Below are positions 52,601-58,762 of a stretch of DNA of 64,000 nt, one piece after another. The translations under genes were made by a program, and so were the position numbers. The notes below the pieces were generated by a model. It did no database searches. It saw only the letters and a program-made list of their open reading frames with translations, and was not told the DNA's origin. The stretch's first letter is position 1. Every line of letters starts with the position of its first letter. The stretch is taken from the NCBI GenBank assembly GCA_034509425.1, contig JAVTVJ010001329.1:248001-312000 (forward strand). Reading direction: 5' to 3'. This stretch comes from Eopsaltria australis. Lineage: Eukaryota > Chordata > Aves > Passeriformes > Petroicidae.

Positions 52601-54262
52601 CTCAAGAAATCTGAAAATAAGTGCTCACATAAAACCACCTCCACAACACATACACATTTTTGATTACTATACTCTCAATACTAAAATTTGTTTCTAAGTT
52701 AAACAGATGAATTACATACAAAGCTTTATTATTTTTGGCAAAATTATCAACTTTACAAACAACAAAATGCTGTTGTGTTTCCTTTACAGGTATTAGCCTA
52801 GAAATCTGGTGGGGGGGCTGAGATGTGGTCTGATGCAGGGCAAGGGAGAGGACATATTCAAGATATCTTGACTTAAAAACACTGTATTTTCCCATTCACT
52901 TGCTGAATCTCTCTACTAAACAAAAATATTATGTAAATAAACAATTCCTCATAGTGAAAGCTCAATCTGAACAAGTATCAAACATAAAAAGGTTTTCAAC
53001 ATAGAAACACATTGCTATGCTTACAATCACCAACAAAGAAAAAAGCCAAAAAAACCACAACAAAAACACACAAACAGACAAACAAAAACCAGTCCAAAAT
53101 GAATTTTGGAATCCCTTGCATATCTGAATTTCATAGTATCTTAAAGTCAAAAAAGTCAATGACCCTCCGAAGAGGTCAGAATTCGCTCTGTATAGAATCA
53201 GAGCAATGAAAAACATGGCATCACAATAAAAAAGGTATACATTCTCCACAAACTGGCCAAGTGGAACTAGAAAGCATGAATAACTGGCTTGGCAAAGGGA
53301 TTTGTAGAACACACATGACAGTTCTCAAAGACCTTGTCTGAACTGAAGTTCACTTGATTATAAGCAGCAAACGATAGAATTTTCTCCACCTCCCACTCTC
53401 AAAACAGCACCCTCAAAAAGTGCTCACTCCCAGCACAGCAGAAGGCAGTGACGCTTTTGTGGACTGCTATACAACCTGCTCATTGGTCTAAGACACATAT
53501 TTCTTCTTCACTACTCTGCAGTCTCTAGATTAAAGCTGTCTGTACCAATTTCTCTTCCAAAATAAATACACAGCTAAATAAAAGAAAAAAGGAGAGAGTA
53601 TGTGTGTTTTTCCCGCATGTGCAAGCTATGCCTCACAACAGAAGCTCTGCAAATGCACACAGTTCTAACACCCTCAGACAACATCAGCAAATTAAAAACT
53701 TTACTGTTTATCAAGGCCCAAGCTCTTCAGGGCTACCTTCCTCGAACAGAACTGCTTTCCTGTTTCGTTCTCTACACAGACAGTCCAAGACACTTCAAAC
53801 ATCTCCCTGAGGGAGCAAATCAAAAGATGTTTTAAAATGCAAGAGCTGACTACGCTCGCACTTCTTACCCAAGACTTTCCTGCTCCTCTCCACTGCAGTT
53901 CTTCTCGTTTGCTCAAACATAGCTTCGAGGTCGAAAGTCCGAGCCTTCTTCCCTGGAAATGAAGCAAACGGAGAGTGGAACACAAGCTTACCTGGGGCTG
54001 ACAGGCCCCACGGCTTCGCCCCCGGCTCCGCCAGCCAGCCCCCGGCCCCCCCGGCCGCATCGCCACGCACCGAAGCCGGAGAAGCCCATGGTGGCCGCAA
54101 GGTCCGGGTCGGGTGTCCCCAGCATCTCTGCATCTGCAACGAGAGGGGAGAAGAAACCACGGGGGTAAGCGGGGCCCGGGGGTAAGCGGGGTCCGCGGGT
54201 GAGCTGGGCCCGCCTCAGCCCCGGCGTCCCCGCCGCTCACCGCCCTCGGCCGCCGGCTCCAT
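10589..54262 (-). CDS. WDR70: WDR70, WD repeat-containing protein 70, 5' nine exons (3' part outside window)
   Basis: WDR70 is a nuclear WD40 protein, homologous to Drosophila gastrulation-defective and S. pombe Wdr70; the family is linked to CRL4-DDB1 and to histone H2B ubiquitination at DNA breaks. Seen here: nine exons totalling 914 coding bases (304 codons plus 2 bases) that join without a stop and match the vertebrate protein in order. The order is a short N-terminus, the motif [15 protein letters not shown], an acidic region with IGPPLPP, the IPDSHEIT linker, then WD40 blades with [24 protein letters not shown] and [13 protein letters not shown]. The start codon has a strong Kozak context (A at -3, G at +4). 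The C-terminal blades and tail are missing because the gene continues left of position 1. The gene is divergent from NUP155, as in other vertebrates. Identification is by protein similarity recalled from knowledge; exon boundaries are my own calls. Confidence 0.96.
10666..11999 (-). other. WDR70: WDR70 intron 8
   Basis: A 1334-base AT-rich intron with GT-AG ends. I see no repeat or gene in it beyond a pyrimidine run near 10890-10915. Confidence 0.85.
12000..12153 (-). CDS. WDR70: WDR70 exon 8, WD40 blade
   Basis: A 154-base exon with acceptor TTGTTATAG and donor GTAAAG, phase 2 in and phase 0 out. It encodes [20 protein letters not shown], then a conserved run through [20 protein letters not shown] to TNTK. 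It is one of the best conserved parts of the family and fixes the gene identity. Confidence 0.98.
12154..17083 (-). other. WDR70: WDR70 intron 7
   Basis: A 4930-base AT-rich intron. It contains a short TG/CG dinucleotide tract near 12352-12375 and a small 9-bp hairpin (TGGAATAAA arms) near 12330-12352. No recognisable mobile element or coding sequence was found. Confidence 0.8.
17084..17217 (-). CDS. WDR70: WDR70 exon 7, first WD40 blade
   Basis: A 134-base exon with acceptor TCTGTACAG and donor GTAGGC, phase 0 in and phase 2 out. The protein starts [20 protein letters not shown] and continues [17 protein letters not shown], a classical WD40 blade with the Gly-Gly turn and a Trp-Asp end (FWD). 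The exon ends QPCE with a split Cys codon completed by exon 8. Confidence 0.97.
18561..18616. repeat. Imperfect trinucleotide repeat (TTG/TAG/TAA/TGA)
   Basis: A run of related triplets, TTG then TAG, TAA and TGA units, reads as a decayed microsatellite. It has no coding context. Confidence 0.7.
19480..20530 (+). mobile_element. Degraded CR1 LINE with ORF2 remnants and an internal deletion
   Basis: Two open pieces match the CR1 ORF2 polyprotein: one at 19530-19757 containing [15 protein letters not shown], and one at 19930-20250 containing [16 protein letters not shown] and [12 protein letters not shown], the start of the reverse-transcriptase domain. Sequence then jumps from early RT to the 3' UTR near 20310, so most of the RT domain is deleted. 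It ends with the CR1 3' signature AATTCTGTGATTCTG. Frameshifts and missing segments show that it is inactive. It is antisense to WDR70. Confidence 0.9.
22418..22477 (-). CDS. WDR70: WDR70 exon 6
   Basis: A 60-base, exactly 20-codon exon, phase 0 on both sides, with acceptor CTTTTCCAG and donor GTAAGTG. It encodes [20 protein letters not shown], nearly identical to the linker that precedes the first WD40 blade in vertebrate WDR70. About 25.3 kb of intron separates it from exon 5. Because it is symmetric, skipping it would keep the frame. Confidence 0.97.
23184..23390 (+). mobile_element. CR1 3' fragment, sense
   Basis: It follows the CR1 3' region: GGAGGGTGGTGAGGCACAGG, GTTGCCCAGAGAGGCTG, GTTCAAGGCCATGTTGGA, then GAGATGGTCTTTAAGG. 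The 3' terminal repeat is not preserved. It is antisense to WDR70. Confidence 0.9.
26178..26586 (+). mobile_element. CR1 3' fragment, sense, with 3' end
   Basis: Typical avian CR1 3' sequence: CAGCCTGGAGAAGAGAAGGC, GGGTTTAAACTGAAAAGG, TTAGATATTAGGAAGAAATT, GTGAGGGTGGTGAGGCACTG, and an end reading GTCTTTAAGGTCCC followed by AATTCTGTGATACT. It is 5'-truncated, as usual for this family. Confidence 0.95.
27530..27697 (-). mobile_element. CR1 3' fragment, antisense
   Basis: It starts with AAAATCATGGAATTGTTAGG and GCTGGAAGGCACCTCTGGAG, the reverse complement of a CR1 3' end, then AAGGCAGGGTCACCTG and CAGAGAGGGAGACTCTG before losing similarity. It is in the same orientation as WDR70. Confidence 0.9.
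31650..31775 (+). mobile_element. MIR-like SINE remnant
   Basis: The segment CTCAGTTTCCTCATCTG followed by AAAATGGGAATAAATAATAC and CTATTTCAAGG closely follows the conserved core of MIR, an ancient tRNA-derived SINE shared by amniotes. Both flanks are weakly alignable only. Such old copies are uncommon but real in bird genomes. Confidence 0.65.
33797..34461 (-). mobile_element. CR1 fragment, antisense, about 665 bases
   Basis: Antisense CR1 with GGCCATCTAGTCCAATGCCC, CAACCTGGTCTTGCACTGC, TCAGCCTTTTCCTCATACAA, CCCTTCCCTGGACTCATTC and CCAGGTGGGTCTCACCAGAG in the expected order. This reaches from the 3' UTR into the 3' part of ORF2. Short open frames inside are shadows of the element. Confidence 0.9.
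39503..39830 (+). mobile_element. Endogenous retrovirus LTR fragment (probable solo LTR, decayed)
   Basis: It begins TGTCCTGGTTTCAGC, the usual start of a common avian LTR group. About 270 bases later it contains GTTCTTATCTCAACTTGTG and TTTTGTGTCTCCCACCAG, resembling the polyadenylation and U5 region of avian LTRs. No clean CA end or target duplication was found, so the right border is approximate. No internal viral gene is present. Confidence 0.55.
43113..43150. repeat. Perfect 19-bp tandem duplication
   Basis: The 19-base unit TGTTCCAAGTTTAATATAA occurs twice back to back without mismatch, so the duplication is probably recent. Confidence 0.95.
43752..43790. repeat. Perfect 15-bp inverted repeat (hairpin)
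   Basis: The arm AGTACAGCCTTGGGC (43752-43766) and its exact reverse complement (43776-43790) flank a 9-base loop, TATGAAGAG. The flanking sequence is not symmetrical. Its arms are too short for a typical microRNA precursor. Confidence 0.95.
47081..47190 (-). mobile_element. Short CR1 3' end, antisense
   Basis: It opens with CACAGAATCATCAAATAATT then AAGGTTGGAAGAGACCTTAA and AGATCATTCGGTCC, the reverse complement of a CR1 3' terminus. Similarity fades after about 110 bases. Confidence 0.85.
47639..47662. promoter_or_regulatory. 24-bp perfect palindrome with two inverted POU octamers
   Basis: The half AAATGCAAATAA is followed at once by its exact reverse complement. It contains the octamer ATGCAAAT on each strand, with an AT-rich TAATTA centre. 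It lies about 160 bases inside intron 5 from WDR70 exon 5. Regulatory function is inference; the symmetry and octamers are direct observation. Confidence 0.4.
47824..48028 (-). CDS. WDR70: WDR70 exon 5, acidic low-complexity exon
   Basis: A 205-base exon between acceptor CCTCGAAG and donor GTAAGT; it enters in phase 2 and leaves in phase 0. It encodes Ser/Asn/Glu-rich sequence, a run of seven consecutive Asp codons, the conserved motif [10 protein letters not shown], then a second Asp/Glu block ending EEEDN. The acceptor was chosen because the alternative AGs a few bases inside give stops or the wrong frame. The Asp run is a near-pure GAT trinucleotide repeat. The segment after GPPLPP is shorter than in mammals, where a longer linker and Glu run are present. 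Confidence 0.92.
48179..48229. repeat. 11-bp tandem duplication next to a 12-bp perfect hairpin
   Basis: GCACCATCATC is repeated twice (48179-48189, 48190-48200). The last base begins the arm CTTTTGAAACAC (48200-48211), whose exact reverse complement follows at 48218-48229 after a 6-base loop. Confidence 0.9.
49492..49540. repeat. Possible ancient amniote repeat fragment
   Basis: CAGTCAGACCAAAAGCCCAT followed by CTACC and TCTGACAGCAACTGG resembles a motif (GACCAAAGGCCCATCTAGCC, then CTGACAGTGGCC) that I recall from old reptile and bird interspersed repeats. The match is short and I cannot assign a family. Confidence 0.35.
51624..51738 (-). CDS. WDR70: WDR70 exon 4
   Basis: A 115-base exon with acceptor TGTTCAG and donor GTACTT; it enters in phase 1 and leaves in phase 2. 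The translation starts [15 protein letters not shown], matching the charged EAREKEEE stretch of the mammalian protein. It then runs into a Ser/Thr-rich, poorly conserved segment expected to be disordered. The donor (G|GTACTT) is weaker than its neighbours. Confidence 0.92.
51739..53868 (-). other. WDR70: WDR70 intron 3
   Basis: A 2130-base intron with GT-AG ends. It has an A/C-rich simple stretch at about 53037-53095 and a G run near 52810. I see no mobile element or gene. Confidence 0.85.
53869..53952 (-). CDS. WDR70: WDR70 exon 3
   Basis: An 84-base exon with acceptor ATTTCCAG and donor GTAAGAAG, phase 1 in and out. It encodes the near-invariant block [20 protein letters not shown] followed by ERSRKVL, basic and predicted helical, which leads into the charged region of exon 4. 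Confidence 0.96.
54071..54133 (-). CDS. WDR70: WDR70 exon 2
   Basis: A 63-base exon between a GTTGCAG acceptor and a GTGCGT donor, phase 1 at both ends. It encodes [21 protein letters not shown], of which the ATMGF-GFG stretch matches the conserved N-terminus of vertebrate WDR70. It is separated from exon 1 by only 107 bases and from exon 3 by 118 bases. A longer open frame running across exons 2 and 3 and the intron between them is a shadow. Confidence 0.92.
54241..54262 (-). CDS. WDR70: WDR70 exon 1 (coding part)
   Basis: The exon begins at ATG (54262-54260, minus strand) and encodes MEPAAEG plus one base, ending at a GTGAGC donor (phase 1). It joins exon 2 to give a Gly-Asp junction and a continuous frame. 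It sits inside a CpG-rich promoter. The 5' UTR extends to the right, but its transcription start cannot be fixed from sequence. Confidence 0.85.
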
Positions 54263-54697
54263 GCTGCGCCTGCCCCGGATCCACAACAGGCGCCGGCAGG
54301 AAGCGGCCGGGCGGGGACAGCCCAGCTTCCTTCCCAGGAAAGGAACGCAACAGCATCGCGGAACCGGAATTCGTGCTCCTCGCAGCACCACGTAAAACTA
54401 AACCAGGTTTCTGCGCGTGTTGTGCAGACGCTCCTTGAGATCTGCTAGGCTTGGTGCAGTGACAAATTCCCTGGGAAGCCTCTGCCGGGGACCGACCACC
54501 CTCTCAGAGGGTGGACCTTTCCCTGATGCTCAACCTGAATTTCGCTTGGCAGAGCTTCATTCTGTCTCCTCCTGTCCTGCCGCTGGTCACCAGGGAGAGA
54601 AGATCAGCACGTCTCCCACCGCTGCCCCCCGTGAGGAAGGTGTTTACAGCGTGAGGCTCCCCCTCTGCCTTCCCCATGCTGAACAAGCCAAGTGACC

Positions 54698-55262
54698 TTA
54701 ACATCTTAAATCTTGGCCTCGATACCCTTCATCATCTTGCCCCCCTACTCCTGACACACTGGTGATGTCCTTTTCAAATTGAGGTGCCCAAAACTGCAGA
54801 TAGGACTTGAGATAGGGTGTGCAACCCCTCAGCACAGTGTAGAACGGGATAGTCACCTTCCTTGAGTGGCCAGAGGTGCTGCGCCTGATGCGCTCCACAA
54901 CATAGTTGGCCCTTTTGGCTGTCACTTTTGGTACACTCTTTACTCATATTAGACTTGTCATCAACCCAAAACCTCAGATTGCATTTCTCAGAGCTGCAAT
55001 ACAGCCTCTCATCCCCCAATTTCTCTGTGCAACCACAATTTCCCTGTCCTGTCTGGAGAATCTGGCACTTGTTAGATTTTATATCATTGATGATTGATCA
55101 GCTCTCTGTCCAAATCTCTGTAAGGCTCCTCTAACATCAAGGGAGTCAACAGCTCCTCCTGGTTTTGTATCCTCAAACTTAATTCCTGCAACCAGATCAT
55201 TTATATGAACATTGAAGAGCACTGTCCCTAAAACTGACCCCTGGAGAACCCTGCTGGTGACT
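54698..55262 (-). mobile_element. CR1 fragment, antisense
   Basis: Antisense CR1-like text: TTGAGGTGCCCAAAACTGCA, then an AGAACGGGATAGTCACCTTC stretch, and near the end CTGACCCCTGGAGAACCCTG, matching the reverse complement of the 3' half of CR1 ORF2. It is strongly diverged, and frames of 60-80 codons inside it are shadows. Confidence 0.75.
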
Positions 55263-55312
55263 AAGCACTAGCTTCCTCATCTTGGAAGACAGAGAATTTC
55301 CTCATTTGCCAT

Positions 55313-55891
55313 TGTACTGGTTTCAGCTGGGATATAGTTAATCTTCACAGTGGGTAGTACAAGGCTATGTTTTGATATGTGCTGAACACAGTGATGATAA
55401 TACAGACATATTTCTGTTGTTGCTGGGCAGTGCTTGTACATAGCCAAGGCCTTTTCTGCTTCTCAAACTGCCACATTGGCAGCGAAATTAGGGGTACATA
55501 GGAGGCTGGGAGGAGACACAGCCAGGGCAGGTGACTCAAACTGGCCAAAGAGATATTCCAGACCATGTGACATTGTGCTTAGCATATAAATTGGGGGGAA
55601 GAAGAAGAGAACATTTGGAGTGATGGCGTTTGTCTTCACAAGTAACCATTATTCGTGATGGGATCCTGCTCTGCTGGAGATCACCGAACACCTCCCTGCC
55701 CATGGGAAGCAGTGACTTAATTCCTTGTTTTGCTTTGCTTTTGTGTATAAAAGTCCCTATTATACTCCCTTTATCTTGACCCATGAGTTTTCTAACTTTA
55801 CCCTTCCAATTCTCTCCCTGATCCTGGGGAGTGGGGTAGTAGATGAGCAGCTGCTTGGGGCTTTGTTGCTGCCTGGGGTTAAACCACAACA
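55313..55891 (+). mobile_element. Solo LTR of an avian endogenous retrovirus
   Basis: It starts TGTACTGGTTTCAGCTGGGA and ends GGGGTTAAACCACAACA, the TG...CA borders of a widespread avian LTR family. Internal landmarks in order are GCTATGTTTTGAT, AAGGCCTTTTCTGCTTCTCA, GGAGACACAGCCAGGGCAGG, a TATA box (TATAAA, 55585-55590), GAGTGATGGCGTTTGTCTTC, CTTTATCTTGACCCATGAG and CAATTCTCTCCC. Flanking bases GCCAT and GTGAT agree at three of five positions, at best a decayed target duplication. There is no internal viral sequence, so it is a solo LTR. Its U3-R-U5 direction points toward NUP155. Confidence 0.9.
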
Positions 55892-56978
55892 GTGATGTAA
55901 ACCCTGCAGGGTTTGAGGTTTAGCTTTATAATCTTCATTTGGAAAGCAGAGAGTGAGGGTGAATTTCCTTTCTTGTGCCATGTGCCTCTGCCATAAGTGA
56001 AGCTTTCCAAAACGAATGCTAGACCAGTTAAGGAGCAGAGAGTCAGTGCAGTCTAGGCAGCAGTCATCATTTATAAACCAAACCCCTCTGGAAATCCGAT
56101 TTTCTCCCAGTCGCAAAATTTCCTGTGACATTTTGCAAATGCCTATGCTGTTCAGAGCAGACACATCACTCAACAGAAACCCAGCCTCATTAAGTTAAAA
56201 ATCTGATACAGTCACACTGATGTATCACCTCAAATTCTGGAAAAACAGCAGCCACATCAGGCCAGTGCCATGCAAGGGCTAATTACTCTGCTTTTACACC
56301 TTAGCTCTGAGCAGAGGCACTGTGCTTGCCTTGGAAGGGGAATTCCCATGTTGTCCTGAACATGGGCTATTTACCTGGTGTGCAATTGGCACAATGAGGT
56401 GAGGCATTTCTATTCCCATATTTCTATTTCTTCATTCTTGTTTGTGCAGAGTAGGGAGCTGGGTGTTAACCCACAAAAGGCTGGCCTCCTGATAAGCAAA
56501 GCTTTACACTATTTATACATTTTAACAAAGGCATCAACATTGATGGGTTACAAATTACACAACTTCATTAAGTAGTACTGAAAACACTATTTGCTGGTTG
56601 TGTGCTTCTCATGGTTATTAGTGCAGGTGCAGTTCTTCCAGCTGAGTCTGGCATCTTTTGAGTAGGTGGTTAATGGGTCATGATCACTCACTCCTGGAAT
56701 CACCTTTCTCCCAGTAACTGCTCAGTCCTGCTGACTTAACTTCTGGTGGTTTACGTTCAGCCAGCCCATTTACCTGGGGATTGTCTTCTTTTCCTTAAAA
56801 TAAAAGGTTAGCCAAGTGTACAATGTTCACAATGCAATTGCATAAGTCACAGTTACAGATGAACAACCAAAAAAAATTGCACAGTCTGACTCAAACCCGT
56901 ATTCAGATCTTAGGGGCTCTGATCTGCAGGGGCCTGGTGTAAGTCTGGTTTTGGCTTATACTACTACACTCAAAATCA

Positions 56979-57398
56979 AAGAATCACAGGATTGTTAAAA
57001 CTGGAAGGGAGCTCTTGAGGTCATCTAGTCCAAGCCCCTTGCCAAGGCAGGGTCACCTGGAGCAGGTTACATAGGAACATATTCAGATAAGGTTTGAATT
57101 TCTCTGGAGAGGGAGACTCCACGACCTCCCTGGAATTCTGTTCCAGTGCTCTGCCACCGTTAATGCAAAGAAGTTCTTCCTCATGTCGAGCTGGAACTTC
57201 CTGTGTTTTAGTTTATGGCCATTGCTCTTCTTCCTGTCACTGGTCACCACTGAAAAGAATCTGGCACCATCCTCTTGGCACCTGCTTTTGAGATATTTAT
57301 ATGGATTAATAAAATCCCCTCTCAGTCTGCTCCAGACTGAGACAGGTCCCGTTCTCACAGGCTTTCCTCATAAGAGAGATGTTCCAGATCCCTTATTA
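56979..57398 (-). mobile_element. CR1 3' fragment, antisense
   Basis: It opens AATCAAAGAATCACAGGATT then GTCATCTAGTCCAAGCCCC, and follows antisense CR1 through CCAAGGCAGGGTCACCTGGA, GAGAGGGAGACTCCACGACC, AAGAAGTTCTTCCTCATG and AATAAAATCCCCTCTCAG. It is well preserved and 5'-truncated. Confidence 0.95.
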
Positions 57399-57547
57399 TT
57401 TAATATTATTTTATTATACTATTTACTTATATTATTAACTATCTACTAGAATAATATGTATAATTATCACATGTATTATATATCTTACATATCTAAAATA
57501 TGCACTATTTTATATATTTTCTTGTATGAGAATAATCAATGTAGTAT

Positions 57548-57572
57548 TACTACTACTACTACTACTACTACT
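57548..57572. repeat. (TAC)8 microsatellite
   Basis: Eight perfect TAC units, preceded by an AT-rich tract (57399-57535). Confidence 0.95.
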
Positions 57573-57701
57573 GCCTTTGCTGAACCCTCTCCAGTCGCTG
57601 CTTGTCTTTCTTGGATTTTCTTTCCAAATCTGTACGTCTGCATCACTCTGACCTATACTGTTATTCCACAGTAGCATATCAGGCTGAAAGCAAATAACCA
57701 C

Positions 57702-57765
57702 TGAATTATTTAGGCTGGAAAAGATCTCTGAGGATGACAGGTCCAACTTTTGACTGATCCAATAC
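57702..57765 (-). mobile_element. Short CR1 3' end, antisense
   Basis: GAATTATTTAGGCTGGAAAA followed by GATCTCTGAGGATGACAGG resembles the reverse complement of a CR1 3' end; only about 60 bases are recognisable. Confidence 0.6.
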
Positions 57766-58019
57766 ATGTATGATACACATGTGATCCTAGACCCTAGACA
57801 GCATGTGTGATCCTGTCTTTGGGCTGTCACCAGGGCCTGATCAGAGCTACTGTGCTTGCAGAGCGGGCAGGGAGCTGCCCAGGGCCACACACAGGACAGG
57901 AGCTGCCTTCCACTGCTCTCCTTGGGGCATCGCCGGGCCCTTGAGGGGCTGCAGAGCCTGTCCTTCAGGTGGCCCTGAGGACGCCTCGCTGATGGCCGCA
58001 GCCCCAGCCACCCTGTCAG

Positions 58020-58382
58020 AGCAGATCACAGGATGGGTCAGGTTGGAAGGACCACCGTGTGCCACCTGGTCCACCCTGCCTGCTTAAGCAGGGCCATCCC
58101 AGAGGACATGGCACAGGACTGTGTCCAAATGAATGGGACAGCTCCGGAGAGGGAGACGCCACAGCCTCTCCGGGCAACCTGTTCTAGTGCTCGGTCACCT
58201 GCACATTAAAGAAGTTCTTCCTCATGCTCAGGTCGAGCTTCCTGTGCATTAGTTTCTGCGCATTGCCTCTTCCCCTCTTGCTCAACACCACCGGGCGGAG
58301 CCTGGTTCATCCTCTTGGCACCCCTTCACCCCCTTAAGATATTTAAGCACATTGATGAGGCTCCCTCTTAGTCGGCTCTTCC
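58020..58382 (-). mobile_element. CR1 3' fragment, antisense, abutting the NUP155 promoter
   Basis: GATCACAGGATGGGTCAGGT then TGGAAGGACCACC, GGAGAGGGAGACGCCACAGC, AAGAAGTTCTTCCTCATGCT and ATATTTAAGCACATTGATGA follow antisense CR1. Its right edge touches the CpG-rich promoter of NUP155, about 245 bases from the start codon. Confidence 0.9.
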
Positions 58383-58626
58383 ATTCATCCTCTCCGGCAG
58401 CGATCACCTCCCCTCCCCGGAGGCGGCAACGCCGCCGGTCCCTTCTCCCTTCCCTTCTCCCTTCCCTCTTCCCTTCCCTTCCCCGTTTCCCGCCGCCGGA
58501 AGCAGCCTGGCGCGCGGGGCCTGCCGGGATTGGGCGGGCGGTGGAGCGGCGCGAGCGCGGGCGCCGCCATCGCCGTGTGGCCGCGGTCCTTCTGTCGCTT
58601 CTGTCGCCGCTGTCGCCGCCGCCGCG
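58383..58626 (+). promoter_or_regulatory. CpG-rich promoter and 5' UTR of NUP155
   Basis: Strongly GC- and CpG-rich sequence leading to the NUP155 start. It has a 46-base pure pyrimidine tract (58439-58484, CCCTT-like units), an ETS-type CCGGAAGC (58496-58503), an inverted CCAAT box (ATTGG, 58529-58533) overlapping a GC box GGGCGGGCGG (58532-58541), and a YY1-like GCCGCCATCGCC (58563-58574). There is no TATA box. CpG-rich sequence continues into exon 1 and intron 1 to about 58980. Motif function is inferred. Confidence 0.75.
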
Positions 58627-58762
58627 ATGCCCGCCGCCACGAGCCCGGCCGCGCCCGCCGCGCAGGAGACGCTGGAGATCGCCGGCCGCCTTATCGACCG
58701 ACAGATCCAGGATGACCGCTGCTACCCGGACCTGTCGGAGCTGCTGGCGGTGCCGGCGCCAG
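58627..58762 (+). CDS. NUP155: NUP155 exon 1 (coding part)
   Basis: The ATG at 58627 has G at -3 and is the first in this frame that leads into family sequence. The exon encodes 45 codons plus one base and ends CCAG|GTGAGT (phase 1). The conserved block is [20 protein letters not shown]. Confidence 0.93.

Larger units (their letters stand above)
54000..54420 (-). promoter_or_regulatory. CpG-rich promoter region of WDR70
   Basis: GC content and CpG density rise sharply around WDR70 exons 1-2 and fall again beyond about 54430. Upstream of the start codon there is a GC box, GGGCGGGG at 54309-54316, and an ETS-type ACCGGAA at 54363-54369. No TATA box is visible, as is usual for a housekeeping CpG promoter. 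The transcription start site was not determined. Confidence 0.7.
54263..58626. other. Divergent intergenic region WDR70-NUP155
   Basis: About 4.4 kb between the two start codons. The ends are CpG-rich promoters. The interior holds CR1 fragments (54698-55262, 56979-57398, 57702-57765, 58020-58382), a solo LTR (55313-55891), an AT-rich tract (57399-57535) and a TAC microsatellite. Unassigned stretches are 54430-54697, 55892-56978 and 57770-58019, in which I recognise nothing. No additional gene is supported. Confidence 0.85.

Noticed and set aside
53701..54240. 179-codon minus-strand open frame across WDR70 exons 2-3
   Set aside because: It reads through introns 1-3 boundaries and is out of frame with the conserved WDR70 residues; a GC-rich shadow.
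55536..56173. Minus-strand frames of 117 and 137 codons
   Set aside because: They run antisense through the solo LTR and its flank; LTRs do not code there and no similarity was seen.
57780..58087. GC-richer block with 94- and 75-codon frames between two CR1 pieces
   Set aside because: No similarity to proteins I know; probably a degraded repeat.
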